In this document: one piece after another, positions 27,116 through 36,805 of the stretch | Numbering within the stretch: the first letter of the stretch is position 1 | How the letters are laid out: every line of letters begins with the position of its first letter | NCBI RefSeq assembly: GCF_002155685.1 | Contig: NZ_MUYK01000011.1 | Span: 1-64,000, forward strand | Origin: Erythrobacter colymbi | GTDB lineage: Bacteria; Pseudomonadota; Alphaproteobacteria; Sphingomonadales; Sphingomonadaceae | Length of the DNA stretch: 64,000 bases | Reading direction: 5' to 3' | Program-made: the position numbers and the translations under genes | The notes under the pieces: generated by a model | The model's database searches: none | Told to the model about the DNA's origin: nothing | Seen by the model: only the letters and a program-made list of their open reading frames with translations

Positions 27116-29302
27116 GTGACGGAATCGCCGCGCCTTGATGCCATCCGCAGTCTCGGGCTGGACGCCGTGCCGGACCGCGATCTGTTCTCGCGCATCACCG
27201 TGCTCGCCAGCACCATGCTGGGCTGCCCCATCGCCCTGCTGTCCGTGGTCGAGGAAGACCGTCAGTGGTTTCTCGGCCGCACCGGCACCGATCTGCTCGA
27301 AACCCCGATCGAGGATTCGTTCTGCGCGGTCTGCGTGCTGGAAGAAGCGCCGCTGTTGATCCCCGACGCGCGGCTGGACCCGCGTCTTGCCGACAATGAT
27401 CTGGTCACCGGCGCGCCCTTCATCCGTTCCTATATCGGCGTGCCGGTGCATGGCGATGGCGGCGTGCTGCTGGGCGCGCTGTGCGGGATTTCGCCCGAAC
27501 CCGATGCCTTCCGCCCCGAACAGATCGCCCCGCTGGCGATGCTGGCCGAGCTGGCCGAACAGAGCATCGCGCTCCACGGCCGCACCCGCGCGCTGAGCAA
27601 CGCCAACGCGGCGCTGAGGCAATCGAGCCAGATTTTCCGCCAGGCCGAACGCGCGGTCAATGTCGGCAGCTGGTGGGTCGATCTGGCCACCCGCAAGCTG
27701 CACTGGTCCGATCAGGTCTATGACATCACCGGATTGGAATCCGGCCAGTCGATCAACGTCCACGACGTGGTGCAGCTCTACCAGCCCGAGGACCGCGCGA
27801 TGGTCCGCAAGGCAATGGATGACACTATCGAGGACGGCAAGCCGTTCATGTTCGAGACCACCATCCGCCGCCGCGACGGCGAGCGCCGCCGCATCCGCGT
27901 GGTGGGGGAACGGATCGAGGGGGAAGGCAAGCCGGATTCGGTCGCCGGGATCATTCTCGATTGCACCGAAGAGCATCTGCGCAACGTCGCCCTGAAGCGC
28001 GCGGCCGAGCGTGACCGGCTGACCGGGCTCTACAACCGCGCAAGCTTCGACCGCCGGCTGGCCGAAGCGATGCAGCACGCCGAAACCGAGCCGGTCACGA
28101 TCGCGCTGCTCGATCTCGACGGGTTCAAGGACGTCAACGACACGCTCGGCCACCTCGTCGGCGACCGTGTGCTGGAGACCATCGCCGAGCAGCTGCGCAT
28201 CCGCATCGCGCCGGGCGTGTTCCTCGCACGCTGGGGCGGTGACGAATTCGCCCTGCTGTTCCCGCCGCGCATGGCGTTGGGCGATGTGACGCGCTTTCTG
28301 GAAGAGCTGCTGGCCGAACTGGGCGAGATGCCGCCGTTGGGCGCCTCGCTCCTGCGCATCGGCGCGACCTGCGGGGTGGCGCGGATGGACAGTGCCGGCA
28401 GCAGCGAGGAAATCATGCGCCGCGCCGACCTTGCGCTCTATCGCGGCAAGGAACAGGGGCGCGGGGCGGTGGTGTGCTGGGACCGCCAGATCGAAGCGCG
28501 CCAGAGCGAGCGCCAGCAGGCGGTGGCGCGGCTGCGCAGCGCGCTCAATGGCGGGCGCGCGATTGCGGCCTACCAGCCGATCGTCGAACTGCCCACGGGC
28601 CGCGTCGTTTCGGTGGAGGCCCTGCTGCGCATCCAGAACGAGGACGGCACCCTGCTCGCCGCGAGCGAGGTGTTCTCTGCCCTGCTCGATCCCGAACTCT
28701 CGCGCCGGGTCAGCCGGGTGATGCTCGATCACGTGGTGGCCGATGGCCCCGCGATCCTCGCGCTGTTCGGGCCGGAGACGCGGATCGGCCTCAACCTTTC
28801 GGATGCAGACCTCAGGCGCGGCGACTTCGTCCAGCACATGATCGACGTGATCGACGACAGCGCGCTCGGCCCGCAGAACATCACCATCGAGGTGACCGAG
28901 ACCATGCTGCTCGACGCGAGCGGCAACCTGCGCGCTTCGCTGGCGATGCTCGACCAGTGCGGCTTCACCGTCTGCCTCGACGATTTCGGGACGGGGTTCT
29001 CATCGCTCACCCACCTGCGCGCCTTCCCGATCCACAAGGTCAAGATCGACCGCGACTTCATCGCCGCCATCGGCGAGGACCATCAGGCGCGGCTGATCAT
29101 CCAGGCGATCGTGCAGATGGGCCATTCGCTCGGCCTGCGCGTGGTGGTGGAGGGCGTCGAGACCGAGGAGCAGGAGACCTTCCTGCGCGCCATCGGCACC
29201 CGCCATGTGCAGGGTTACCGCTATGGCCGCCCGGCGCTGCTGGCGGACTTGCAGGCGCGCTTTGCCGGGACGGGCGAGGAGCCGGAGCGCCGCCGGGCCT
29301 AG
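27116..29302 (+). CDS. GAF-PAS-GGDEF-EAL cyclic-di-GMP protein
   Basis: A 728-residue cytoplasmic protein: GAF (about 20-155), PAS/PAC (about 175-290), GGDEF (about 300-455) and EAL (about 470-715). The cyclase motif GGDEF (about 374-378) is intact but no RxxD inhibitory site precedes it. The phosphodiesterase set is also intact (EALLR at about 501, LNLSDADL, IEVTET, DDFGTGFSSL, KIDRDF, VEGVE). Both activities are therefore possible. GTG start, 74 nt after the kinase gene. It likely influences motility or biofilm switching. Confidence 0.92.
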   Translation: MTESPRLDAIRSLGLDAVPDRDLFSRITVLASTMLGCPIALLSVVEEDRQWFLGRTGTDLLETPIEDSFCAVCVLEEAPLLIPDARLDPRLADNDLVTGAPFIRSYIGVPVHGDGGVLLGALCGISPEPDAFRPEQIAPLAMLAELAEQSIALHGRTRALSNANAALRQSSQIFRQAERAVNVGSWWVDLATRKLHWSDQVYDITGLESGQSINVHDVVQLYQPEDRAMVRKAMDDTIEDGKPFMFETTIRRRDGERRRIRVVGERIEGEGKPDSVAGIILDCTEEHLRNVALKRAAERDRLTGLYNRASFDRRLAEAMQHAETEPVTIALLDLDGFKDVNDTLGHLVGDRVLETIAEQLRIRIAPGVFLARWGGDEFALLFPPRMALGDVTRFLEELLAELGEMPPLGASLLRIGATCGVARMDSAGSSEEIMRRADLALYRGKEQGRGAVVCWDRQIEARQSERQQAVARLRSALNGGRAIAAYQPIVELPTGRVVSVEALLRIQNEDGTLLAASEVFSALLDPELSRRVSRVMLDHVVADGPAILALFGPETRIGLNLSDADLRRGDFVQHMIDVIDDSALGPQNITIEVTETMLLDASGNLRASLAMLDQCGFTVCLDDFGTGFSSLTHLRAFPIHKVKIDRDFIAAIGEDHQARLIIQAIVQMGHSLGLRVVVEGVETEEQETFLRAIGTRHVQGYRYGRPALLADLQARFAGTGEEPERRRA

Positions 29303-29309
29303 GCCGCGC

Positions 29310-29822
29310 CTAGCGCGTCAGCGGCGCATCGGCCGGCGCATCGCCGGCGTGGAAGATGAAAGTGTTCACCTGCGTCCCGCCGCCGATGTTGACGCGGTTT
29401 TCCTGCCGCGCCCAGACGTCGGTCAGGATCTGCGAGTTGAACCGCAGGGCCGCACCCGCACCCTCGGCCGGAGCGGGGACCTCCTGATAGACCCACAGGC
29501 TGCCGCCGGTGATCTCGCTGCCGACATAGGCGGGGGTGACCGTCGTGCCGTCCACCTCGAGCAGGAAGCGGCGGGTGACATAGGCGGCAAAGGCCTCGCG
29601 GCTCTTCGGGTCGCCGATGATGTCGGGGTTCACCGTTCCCTGCGCGGTCAGCGCGTGCTCGGCATCGTGGACCGGCACCTGGTGCACGATCTCGATCATC
29701 CCCGAGCGCGGGTTGAGCGAGATGGTGCTGATCGCGATCTTCTGCTGGTGCGCGGCCGCAATGCCGGCCCCGGCAAGCGGGGCCAGCACCAGCGCGAGCC
29801 ACACCAGCAGGCGGCGCAGCAT
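29310..29822 (-). CDS. DUF6702-like exported protein
   Basis: A 170-residue protein with a signal peptide (about 1-24, ending GIAAAH) and a predicted beta-rich periplasmic domain (KIAISTISLNPRSGMIEIVHQ; segments quoted: ISTISLNPRSGM, VHQVPVHDAEHAL). Its ATG overlaps the stop of the peptidase gene, so the two are translationally coupled, an arrangement recalled for DUF6702 genes next to M1-like peptidases. Function unknown. Confidence 0.7.
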   Translation of the reverse strand: MLRRLLVWLALVLAPLAGAGIAAAHQQKIAISTISLNPRSGMIEIVHQVPVHDAEHALTAQGTVNPDIIGDPKSREAFAAYVTRRFLLEVDGTTVTPAYVGSEITGGSLWVYQEVPAPAEGAGAALRFNSQILTDVWARQENRVNIGGGTQVNTFIFHAGDAPADAPLTR

Positions 29823-32257
29823 CACTTCTTCTTCTTGTCCGGCTCGGCCCCGGCGGCCTCGCCCATCAGGTCGCGGCTGACGCGCGACTTGCTGGCTTCG
29901 TCCTTGAAGGCCTCGACGCGGCTCGGGATGATGCGGCGCGGGTAGTGGTTGTTCTCGATGTCGGCATCGCCGGTCTCCCATTCGGGATCGACCACGACCT
30001 GCACCAGCTCCTTGCCCTTGGGATAGACCAGCAGCTTGGCGACCTCGCGCGAATTGCGGCGCCAGATCTCGGCGGGGATCGAGAGCTTCTCTTTCGAGCC
30101 GTCCTTGAAGGTCAGGCCGAGGATGATCGGCATCACCAGCCCGCCCTTGTTGCTGAAGTTGAGGACGTAGTAGTTCGCGTCCTCCTTCACTGCCCGGTCG
30201 AACGCCGCACGCTCCCACGGCACGAGGCCGTCGAGGAAGTCCTTGTAGCCCTTGGCATCCTTGGGCGTGGCGGTGAATTCGTCGTTCTTGTCGTAGAAGT
30301 CGGTGACGCCCGGGTTCTCCATCACCCAGATCGGCAGGCCCTGCTCCTGGTTGAGGCGCACGCCGACCAGACCCGGCTCTTCGGCCTTTTCGGCGCGGCG
30401 GCGCGGCAGGTCGATGTCGGGGTTCTTGCTGTCCATCTTCAGGCGGTAGATCGAATCGAGGCTGATATCGACGTGATCGGTGGTGTAGAACCACCCGCGC
30501 CAGAACCAGTCGAGGTCGGTGCCGCTGGCCTCTTCCATGGTGCGGAAGAAGTCCGCCGGCGTCGGGCGCTTGAACTTCCAGCGGCGGGCATATTCCTTGA
30601 GCGCGAAGTCGAACCGCTCGCGCCCGATGATCGTGTCGCGCAGCAGGTGCAGCGCGGCCGAGGGCTTGCCGTAGGCGTTGGAGCCGAGGTCGGTGACCGA
30701 ATCCGACTGCGTCATGATCGGCTGCTGGTTGTTCGACACCATGTAAGGCACCAGATCGCGCGGCACGGAGCGGGTCCAGGGCATGTTCGGGTCCCACTCG
30801 TAACCCGCCACGGAATCGAGGAAGGAGTTCAGCCCCTCGTCCATCCAGGTCCACTGGCGCTCGTCCGAGTTCACCGTCATCGGGAAGTAGATGTGCCCGA
30901 TCTCGTGGATCACCACGCCGACGAGGAACATCTTCTCGGCCAGCGAATAGGTGCGGCTGCCATCCTTGTTGAGGGTGGTGCGCGGGCCGTTGAAGGTGAT
31001 CATCGGGTATTCCATCCCGCCGACCGGCCCGTTGACGGACTGGGCGGTGGGATAGGGATAATCGAAGCTGAAGCGCGAATAGACCTTCAGCGTGTGGACC
31101 ACGGCGGCGGTGGAATACTTCTTCCACAGATCGCCGCCTTCCTTGGGCCAGAAGCTCATGGCGAGCACGGTCTCGTTCTCGGCGCCCGGCTGCTTCACGC
31201 CTTGCGCGTCCCACATGAACTTGCGGCTCGAGGCCCATGCGAAATCGCGCACGTTCTTCGCGGCGAACTTCCAGGTCTTGGAGCCCTTGGGATTGCCCGC
31301 CTCGGCAGCGGCGGCTTCCTGCGGGGTGACGACGAACACCGGCGCGGCGGCGCTCTTCGCGCTTTCGAGGCGCTGGCGCTGCGCGGCGGTCAGCACCGCA
31401 TCGGGGTTCTGGATCGTGCCGGTCGCGGCGACGATGTGATCGCTCGGCACGGTCAGGTCGACCTCGTAATCGCCGAATTCGAGCGTGAATTCGCCGCGGC
31501 CGAGGAACTCCTTGTTGTGCCAGCCTTCGTAGTCCGAATAGACCACCATGCGCGGGAACCACTGAGCGAGCAGGAAGATGTCGTTGCCGCCCTTGCGCGG
31601 ATCATCGGGGAAGTGCTCGTAGCCCGAACGCGCGTTGATCGCGTCTTCCTCGACGATGTTGAAGGCCCATTCGATCACGAATTCGGTGGTCTGTCCGGGC
31701 GCGAGCGGCTCGGGCAGGTCGATCCGCATCAGCGTGCCGACGATGGTGTGCGGCAGCGCCGCGCCCGCCAGCGTCGAGACCGCACTGATATCGTAGCCAT
31801 ATTCGTTGTCGGCCATCGCCTGCTGGCGGCGCAGCTCTTCCATCGACAGCTTGGTCGGCTCGCTGCCCGATCCCAGCGTCACCTTCGGCCCGCGCCGGCC
31901 AGGGCCGCCGAAAGCGTCGGTCAGCTCCGCCATCGAGTTCTTCTTGAAGATGTTCTGGTCGAGCTGCATCCACAGCCACGGCAGGGCATCGGGCGAGTTG
32001 TTGGTGTAACGCACCGTGGCGCGCGCAGTCAGGCGGCGCTTGGTCTCGTCGAGCGTCGCGGTGATCTTGTAGTCGACCTTCTGCTGCCAGTATTCGTGCC
32101 CCGGCGCGCCGCTCGCGTTGCGATAGGTGTTGGGATCGGGCAGCACTTCATCGAGCTGGCGGAACTTGTCCTGATAATCGCCCTTGGTCTGTTGAATGCC
32201 CTGCGCAGCGGCGGGGGCGGCGATGAACAGGGCGGCGACAAACAGCAGCAAACGCAC
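29822..32257 (-). CDS. M1-type (gluzincin) metallopeptidase, exported
   Basis: An 811-residue protein with a signal peptide (about 1-18) and an aminopeptidase M1-like fold. The zinc site is VVIHEIGHIYF (HEIGH at about 449-453), with the third ligand Glu at about 473 in TWMDEGLNSF. Starting at GTG 32257 gives a compact signal peptide and a GGAGAGATC ribosome binding site. The longer frame adds an Arg-rich lead that does not look like a leader. Probable role: periplasmic peptide breakdown. The last residues are Lys-rich (PDKKKK). Confidence 0.82.
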   Translation of the reverse strand: MRLLLFVAALFIAAPAAAQGIQQTKGDYQDKFRQLDEVLPDPNTYRNASGAPGHEYWQQKVDYKITATLDETKRRLTARATVRYTNNSPDALPWLWMQLDQNIFKKNSMAELTDAFGGPGRRGPKVTLGSGSEPTKLSMEELRRQQAMADNEYGYDISAVSTLAGAALPHTIVGTLMRIDLPEPLAPGQTTEFVIEWAFNIVEEDAINARSGYEHFPDDPRKGGNDIFLLAQWFPRMVVYSDYEGWHNKEFLGRGEFTLEFGDYEVDLTVPSDHIVAATGTIQNPDAVLTAAQRQRLESAKSAAAPVFVVTPQEAAAAEAGNPKGSKTWKFAAKNVRDFAWASSRKFMWDAQGVKQPGAENETVLAMSFWPKEGGDLWKKYSTAAVVHTLKVYSRFSFDYPYPTAQSVNGPVGGMEYPMITFNGPRTTLNKDGSRTYSLAEKMFLVGVVIHEIGHIYFPMTVNSDERQWTWMDEGLNSFLDSVAGYEWDPNMPWTRSVPRDLVPYMVSNNQQPIMTQSDSVTDLGSNAYGKPSAALHLLRDTIIGRERFDFALKEYARRWKFKRPTPADFFRTMEEASGTDLDWFWRGWFYTTDHVDISLDSIYRLKMDSKNPDIDLPRRRAEKAEEPGLVGVRLNQEQGLPIWVMENPGVTDFYDKNDEFTATPKDAKGYKDFLDGLVPWERAAFDRAVKEDANYYVLNFSNKGGLVMPIILGLTFKDGSKEKLSIPAEIWRRNSREVAKLLVYPKGKELVQVVVDPEWETGDADIENNHYPRRIIPSRVEAFKDEASKSRVSRDLMGEAAGAEPDKKKK

Positions 32258-32329
32258 GGGGGATCTCTCCGGTTCGGAAGGCAGGCGGCGGAGAGAGCGC
32301 AAAAGCGGGATGCGCGCAAGCGGGTATGA

Positions 32330-32581
<252 letters not shown>

Positions 32582-32599
32582 TTCACCGGAGACCGCCAC

Positions 32600-33712
32600 A
32601 TGAAGACCCGCGCCGCCGTTGCCTTTGCCGCCAAGCAGCCGCTCGAAATCGTCGAGCTCGATCTCGAAGGCCCCAAGGCGGGCGAAGTGCTGGTCGAGAT
32701 CATGGCGACGGGCATCTGCCATACGGACGCCTATACCCTCGACGGGTTCGACAGCGAGGGCATCTTCCCCAGCGTGCTGGGCCACGAAGGCGCAGGCATC
32801 GTGCGCGAGGTCGGCGCGGGCGTCACATCCGTGAAGCCGGGCGATCATGTGATCCCGCTCTACACCCCGGAATGCCGCCAGTGTAAATCGTGCCTCAGCG
32901 GCAAGACCAACCTGTGCACCGCGATCCGCGCGACGCAGGGCAAGGGGCTGATGCCCGACGGCACCACGCGCTTTTCCTACAAGGGCCAGCCGATCTACCA
33001 CTACATGGGCTGCTCGACCTTCTCGAACTTCACCGTCCTGCCCGAAATCGCGGTGGCGAAAATCCGCGAGGACGCGCCCTTCCAGAGCGCCTGCTACATC
33101 GGCTGCGGCGTCACCACCGGGGTCGGCGCGGTGACCAACACCGCCAAGGTGCAGGTCGGCGACAATGTCGTGGTGTTCGGCCTCGGCGGGATCGGCCTCA
33201 ACGTCATCCAGGGCGCGCGTCTGGCGGGGGCGAACCTGATCGTGGGCGTCGATATCAACCCCGCGCGCGAGGAATGGGGCAAGCGCTTCGGCATGACCCA
33301 CTTCCTCAACTCCAAGGGCATGAGCCGTGAGGAAATCGTCGCCAAGGTGGTGGAGATGACCGATGGCGGCGCGGACTACACCTTCGATGCCACCGGCAAC
33401 ACCGAAGTGATGCGCACCGCGCTCGAAGCCTGCCACCGCGGCTGGGGCACCTCGGTGATCATCGGGGTCGCCGAAGCGGGCAAGGAAATCGCCACCCGCC
33501 CGTTCCAGCTCGTCACGGGCCGCAACTGGCGCGGCACGGCGTTCGGCGGGGCCAAGGGCCGCACCGACGTTCCCAAGATCGTCGACATGTACATGACCGG
33601 CAAGATCGAGATCGACCCGATGATCACCCACGTCATGGGCCTCGAAGAGATCAACACCGCCTTCGACCTGATGCACGAAGGCAAGTCGATCCGCAGCGTG
33701 GTGGTGTTCTGA
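32600..33712 (+). CDS. frmA: S-(hydroxymethyl)glutathione dehydrogenase (class III ADH)
   Basis: A 370-residue zinc alcohol dehydrogenase that oxidises the glutathione adduct of formaldehyde. The catalytic zinc site is GICHTDAY with GHEGAGIV and CGV. The structural zinc cysteines lie in [16 protein letters not shown]. The NAD-binding loop is [12 protein letters not shown]. FNxxGNTEVM and the long region typical of class III enzymes are present. The stop overlaps the start of the cupin gene by 1 nt. Confidence 0.95.
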   Translation: MKTRAAVAFAAKQPLEIVELDLEGPKAGEVLVEIMATGICHTDAYTLDGFDSEGIFPSVLGHEGAGIVREVGAGVTSVKPGDHVIPLYTPECRQCKSCLSGKTNLCTAIRATQGKGLMPDGTTRFSYKGQPIYHYMGCSTFSNFTVLPEIAVAKIREDAPFQSACYIGCGVTTGVGAVTNTAKVQVGDNVVVFGLGGIGLNVIQGARLAGANLIVGVDINPAREEWGKRFGMTHFLNSKGMSREEIVAKVVEMTDGGADYTFDATGNTEVMRTALEACHRGWGTSVIIGVAEAGKEIATRPFQLVTGRNWRGTAFGGAKGRTDVPKIVDMYMTGKIEIDPMITHVMGLEEINTAFDLMHEGKSIRSVVVF

Positions 33713-34083
33713 TGGCGGTGGGCCAGACCCCGGCGAAGGTCAACCTCGCCGAGAAACTCGCCCTCTTTTCAGACCATTGGGCGCCGCGCATCGCGGGACG
33801 CTACAACGGCAACGAGATCCGGCTGGTCAAGGCCTCGGGCGATTTCCGCTGGCATTCTCACCCCGAGACCGACGAGTTGTTCCTCGTTATCGAAGGCACG
33901 CTTCACATGGAGTTCCGTGACCGCACCGAGGTGCTGGGCCCGGGCGAGATGATCATCGTTCCGGCCGGCACCGAACACTTTCCGCGCGTGCCCGAGGGCG
34001 AGGTCAAACTGCTGCTGATCGACCCGGCCGACACGCCCAATACCGGCGATCCGGCCACCGCCTTCAAACCTCTGAATATTTGA
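33712..34083 (+). CDS. Cupin-domain protein
   Basis: A 123-residue single-domain cupin with metal-site residues in FRWHSHPETDELFLVIEG (His, His, Glu; shown in parts WHSHPETDE) and EHFPRVPEGE (His). It overlaps the formaldehyde dehydrogenase stop by one base (TGATG), so the two are translated together. Its substrate is unknown; a role in one-carbon or aldehyde handling is suggested only by context. Confidence 0.8.
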   Translation: MAVGQTPAKVNLAEKLALFSDHWAPRIAGRYNGNEIRLVKASGDFRWHSHPETDELFLVIEGTLHMEFRDRTEVLGPGEMIIVPAGTEHFPRVPEGEVKLLLIDPADTPNTGDPATAFKPLNI

Positions 34084-34184
34084 CAAAATCTCCCTTCCTG
34101 CGGGGAATGGAGCGGTTGGTTAACCCGGTGGTTACGCGCGCGCGCTAGGGCGGAATGACGGCGCCCCGCCGCAGCAGGTGAGCA

Positions 34185-35249
34185 ATGTACGAAAGCAGGA
34201 TCGCAGCCGACCCGTTGCTGGTCGCGTCGAGCCCGGGCCTTGCGCCCGCGATCGACGTGCTGGCGGCGTGCAACCTGTCGGGTCACGGCTTCCTGCGCGC
34301 GGCATGGTATGGGGCAGTGGGCGCCGAGGGGCTGCACAGCTTCGTGGTCACGGGCGCGGACGGCGCGCCGCTGGCGGTGATCCCGCACGTGCCTTTTGGC
34401 CCTGCTCTGGCCGGTGCTCGCAAGGTGCCAGGGGCCTACTGGCCCTTCCGTAGCCCGCTGCTGAGCCCCGCTTGCACCCCCTTTCACCTCGCCCATGCGC
34501 TGCGCGAACCGGCGGCGCGCAGCCTCGGCCCGGTTTGGCGCGTCGGCCCCGCGCGGCAGGACGGTCCGGCGATGGTGCTGCTCCGCGACGCTGCCCGGCA
34601 GGCCGGATGGACTGTCCTCGCCCGCCCCTCCGGCACCAGCTGGGTGATCGATTGCGAGGCCCTGCGCACCCAAGGTTGGCCCCGCGCCTCGACCGCCAAG
34701 CGCATGCGCCGCATCGAGCGCCGCCTCGCCGAAACGGGCGCGGTCAGCTGGGATGTGGTGCGCGGAAAGCTCTGGAATAACAGCGTTCTGGAACAGCTCG
34801 GCGCGGTCGAGGCGGCGAGCTGGATCGCTTCCAAGACCGATGGCAGCGGGGCCAAGTTCCTGACCCAGACCCACCGCGCCCGCTGGCAGACCGCGCTCGC
34901 CGATCCGGTGCTGGCCGAGATGCTCTGCGCCACGATCCTCAGGCTAGATGGCCGCCCGATCGCCTTCAGCTTCGACCTCGACGACGGCCCGGTGCGCTAT
35001 GGCATCGCCGGGAGTTACGTCAGCGATTTCAGCGAGTTCGAAGTCGGCAAGCTCGCCAACCACCGCTCGCTCGCCGATGCAATGGAAGCCGGGCAGAAGC
35101 TGCTCGATCTCGGCGCGGGCGACAGCGGCTACAAGCGCGAGATGGGGGCGGTGCGAGGCTACGACCTCGCCGATTACCTGTTCGCCCGCAGCCCGCTCGC
35201 CGCGAAGGTGATGGCCCGCGTCTGGGGCGAGGCGGTGACCCGTGGCTGA
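34185..35249 (+). CDS. GNAT/BioF2-like acetyltransferase
   Basis: A 354-residue protein like the BioF2-type GNAT domain found in polysaccharide loci. The central helix-rich part (AKRMRRIERRLAETG) and the C-terminal GNAT half (DGRPIAFSFDLDDG, KLLDLGAGDSGYKREMG) fit the family. It overlaps a flippase gene by 8 nt, so it probably acts in making or modifying an exported polysaccharide. Acetyl or other acyl donor not known. Confidence 0.78.
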   Translation: MYESRIAADPLLVASSPGLAPAIDVLAACNLSGHGFLRAAWYGAVGAEGLHSFVVTGADGAPLAVIPHVPFGPALAGARKVPGAYWPFRSPLLSPACTPFHLAHALREPAARSLGPVWRVGPARQDGPAMVLLRDAARQAGWTVLARPSGTSWVIDCEALRTQGWPRASTAKRMRRIERRLAETGAVSWDVVRGKLWNNSVLEQLGAVEAASWIASKTDGSGAKFLTQTHRARWQTALADPVLAEMLCATILRLDGRPIAFSFDLDDGPVRYGIAGSYVSDFSEFEVGKLANHRSLADAMEAGQKLLDLGAGDSGYKREMGAVRGYDLADYLFARSPLAAKVMARVWGEAVTRG

Positions 35250-36744
35250 CGGCAAGGCCCGCCCCTCGCTCGCATCCCAGGTCCGCACCGCGGTGATCTG
35301 GCGCTCGGGCAGCCAGATCGGCACGCAGATCGTCTCCTGGGCCTCGACCCTGATCGTCATCCGCCTGCTCGCCCCCGAGGACTATGGCCTCTTCGCGATG
35401 GCGAGCGTGATGCTGGTGCTGCTCAACACCATGAACGGCTGGGGCCTCGCCAGTGCGCTGATCCGCGAGGAGCACGTCAGCGAGGAGCGGCTGCGGCAGA
35501 CTTTGGGGATGCTGGTGCTGCTCAACGGCGGGCTGGCGCTGATCCAGTTCATGGCCGCGCCGCTCGTAGCGATGTGGTTCGAGCAGCCGATGGTGGCGCA
35601 GCTCTTGCGGGTGCAATCGCTGCTCTATCTCGCCGTGCCCTTCTGCGCCCTGCCCCATGCGATCCTTTCGCGCCGGATGGACTTCCGCAGGCCCGCGCAG
35701 GTGCGCCTTGCCGCCGCGCTGGCGGGCGCTGGCACCGCCCTGACCGGCGCGTTGTCGGGCTGGGGGGTGTGGACGCTCGTCATGGCCCCGCTCGCCATGA
35801 TCCTGACCGAGGCGATCGGCATGACCTGGGCCGCCCGCGCCCCGATCCGCCCCTCCTTCCGCTTTGCGGGCGCGGGCCATATCGCCGGCTTCGGCGGCGT
35901 GATGACCGCGACGCAGCTGTTCTGGTTCGTCCAGAGCCAGGCCGACGTGATGATCGCCGGACGCGTGCTCGATCCGCACAGCCTCGGCGTCTACACCACC
36001 GGCCTGTTCCTCGCGCAGCTGCTCGCCGCCAAGTTCGTGCCGCCGATCAACGAGGTCGCCTATGCCGCCTACGCCCGCCAGCATGCCGATGGCAGCGCGG
36101 CGGACGAGGGCGCGGGGGCCCTCCTCGCGACGATCCGGCTGGTGATGCTGATCGCGCTGCCCGCCTATGCCGGGCTCGCCGTGGTCGCCCCTGCACTGGT
36201 GCCGGTCCTGCTCGGCGAGAAGTGGCGCGGGATCGTGCCGCTGCTTCCGATCCTGTCGACCGCGATGGCGATGATGACGCTCCAGATCCTCTTCGCCCCC
36301 GCCACCAACGCGCGCGGGGTGCCGATGGCGGCGCTGCGGATCACGGTGATCGGCAGCGTGGTGATGCCGCTCGCGTTCTTCACCGGATCGCATTTCGGGG
36401 TGACCGGCTTTGCCTGGGGCTGGGTCGGAGGGATGGCCGTGCTGACCGCGGCGACGATCCGCCTGTCCGGCCCCATCCTCGGCCTCGGGCTCGGCGCGCT
36501 GGCCCGCGCGGTGCTGCCCCCTGCGGTGGCCGCGCTGGCGATGGCAGGGCTGATCGCGCTGGTGCTGCGCTGGCTGCCGCCCGTGCCCGATCTACTGGCG
36601 CTGGCTATCGCCGTGCCGCTCGGCGTCGCGCTCTATGGCGGCGTGCTCTACCGCATCGCGCCCGAGCGGATTGCCGAGGCGCTGCGCTTTGCCCGCAACC
36701 GCGGCGAGAGCGAGGCGGCCCCCGCGCCCGTCCCAGCCGAGTAG
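35242..36744 (+). CDS. Polysaccharide flippase (MOP/Wzx-like)
   Basis: A 500-residue inner-membrane protein with about 14 helices and the MOP superfamily opening (VRTAVIWRSGSQIGTQIVSW). A lipid-linked glycan exporter is the usual role. GTG start at 35242 inside the end of the GNAT gene. No glycosyltransferase is next to it, so the full glycan pathway lies elsewhere. Confidence 0.85.
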   Translation: MADGKARPSLASQVRTAVIWRSGSQIGTQIVSWASTLIVIRLLAPEDYGLFAMASVMLVLLNTMNGWGLASALIREEHVSEERLRQTLGMLVLLNGGLALIQFMAAPLVAMWFEQPMVAQLLRVQSLLYLAVPFCALPHAILSRRMDFRRPAQVRLAAALAGAGTALTGALSGWGVWTLVMAPLAMILTEAIGMTWAARAPIRPSFRFAGAGHIAGFGGVMTATQLFWFVQSQADVMIAGRVLDPHSLGVYTTGLFLAQLLAAKFVPPINEVAYAAYARQHADGSAADEGAGALLATIRLVMLIALPAYAGLAVVAPALVPVLLGEKWRGIVPLLPILSTAMAMMTLQILFAPATNARGVPMAALRITVIGSVVMPLAFFTGSHFGVTGFAWGWVGGMAVLTAATIRLSGPILGLGLGALARAVLPPAVAALAMAGLIALVLRWLPPVPDLLALAIAVPLGVALYGGVLYRIAPERIAEALRFARNRGESEAAPAPVPAE

Positions 36745-36805
36745 CGCCCGCCCTCTCAAAAGCGCCTGATTGACACCCCGCCCGCGATGCTCTTGGGACA
36801 GGGCG

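Noticed and set aside
29945..32329. A 794-codon open frame on the plus strand
   Set aside because: It is antisense to the M1-type peptidase, which has signal peptide, HEIGH site and a coupled neighbour.
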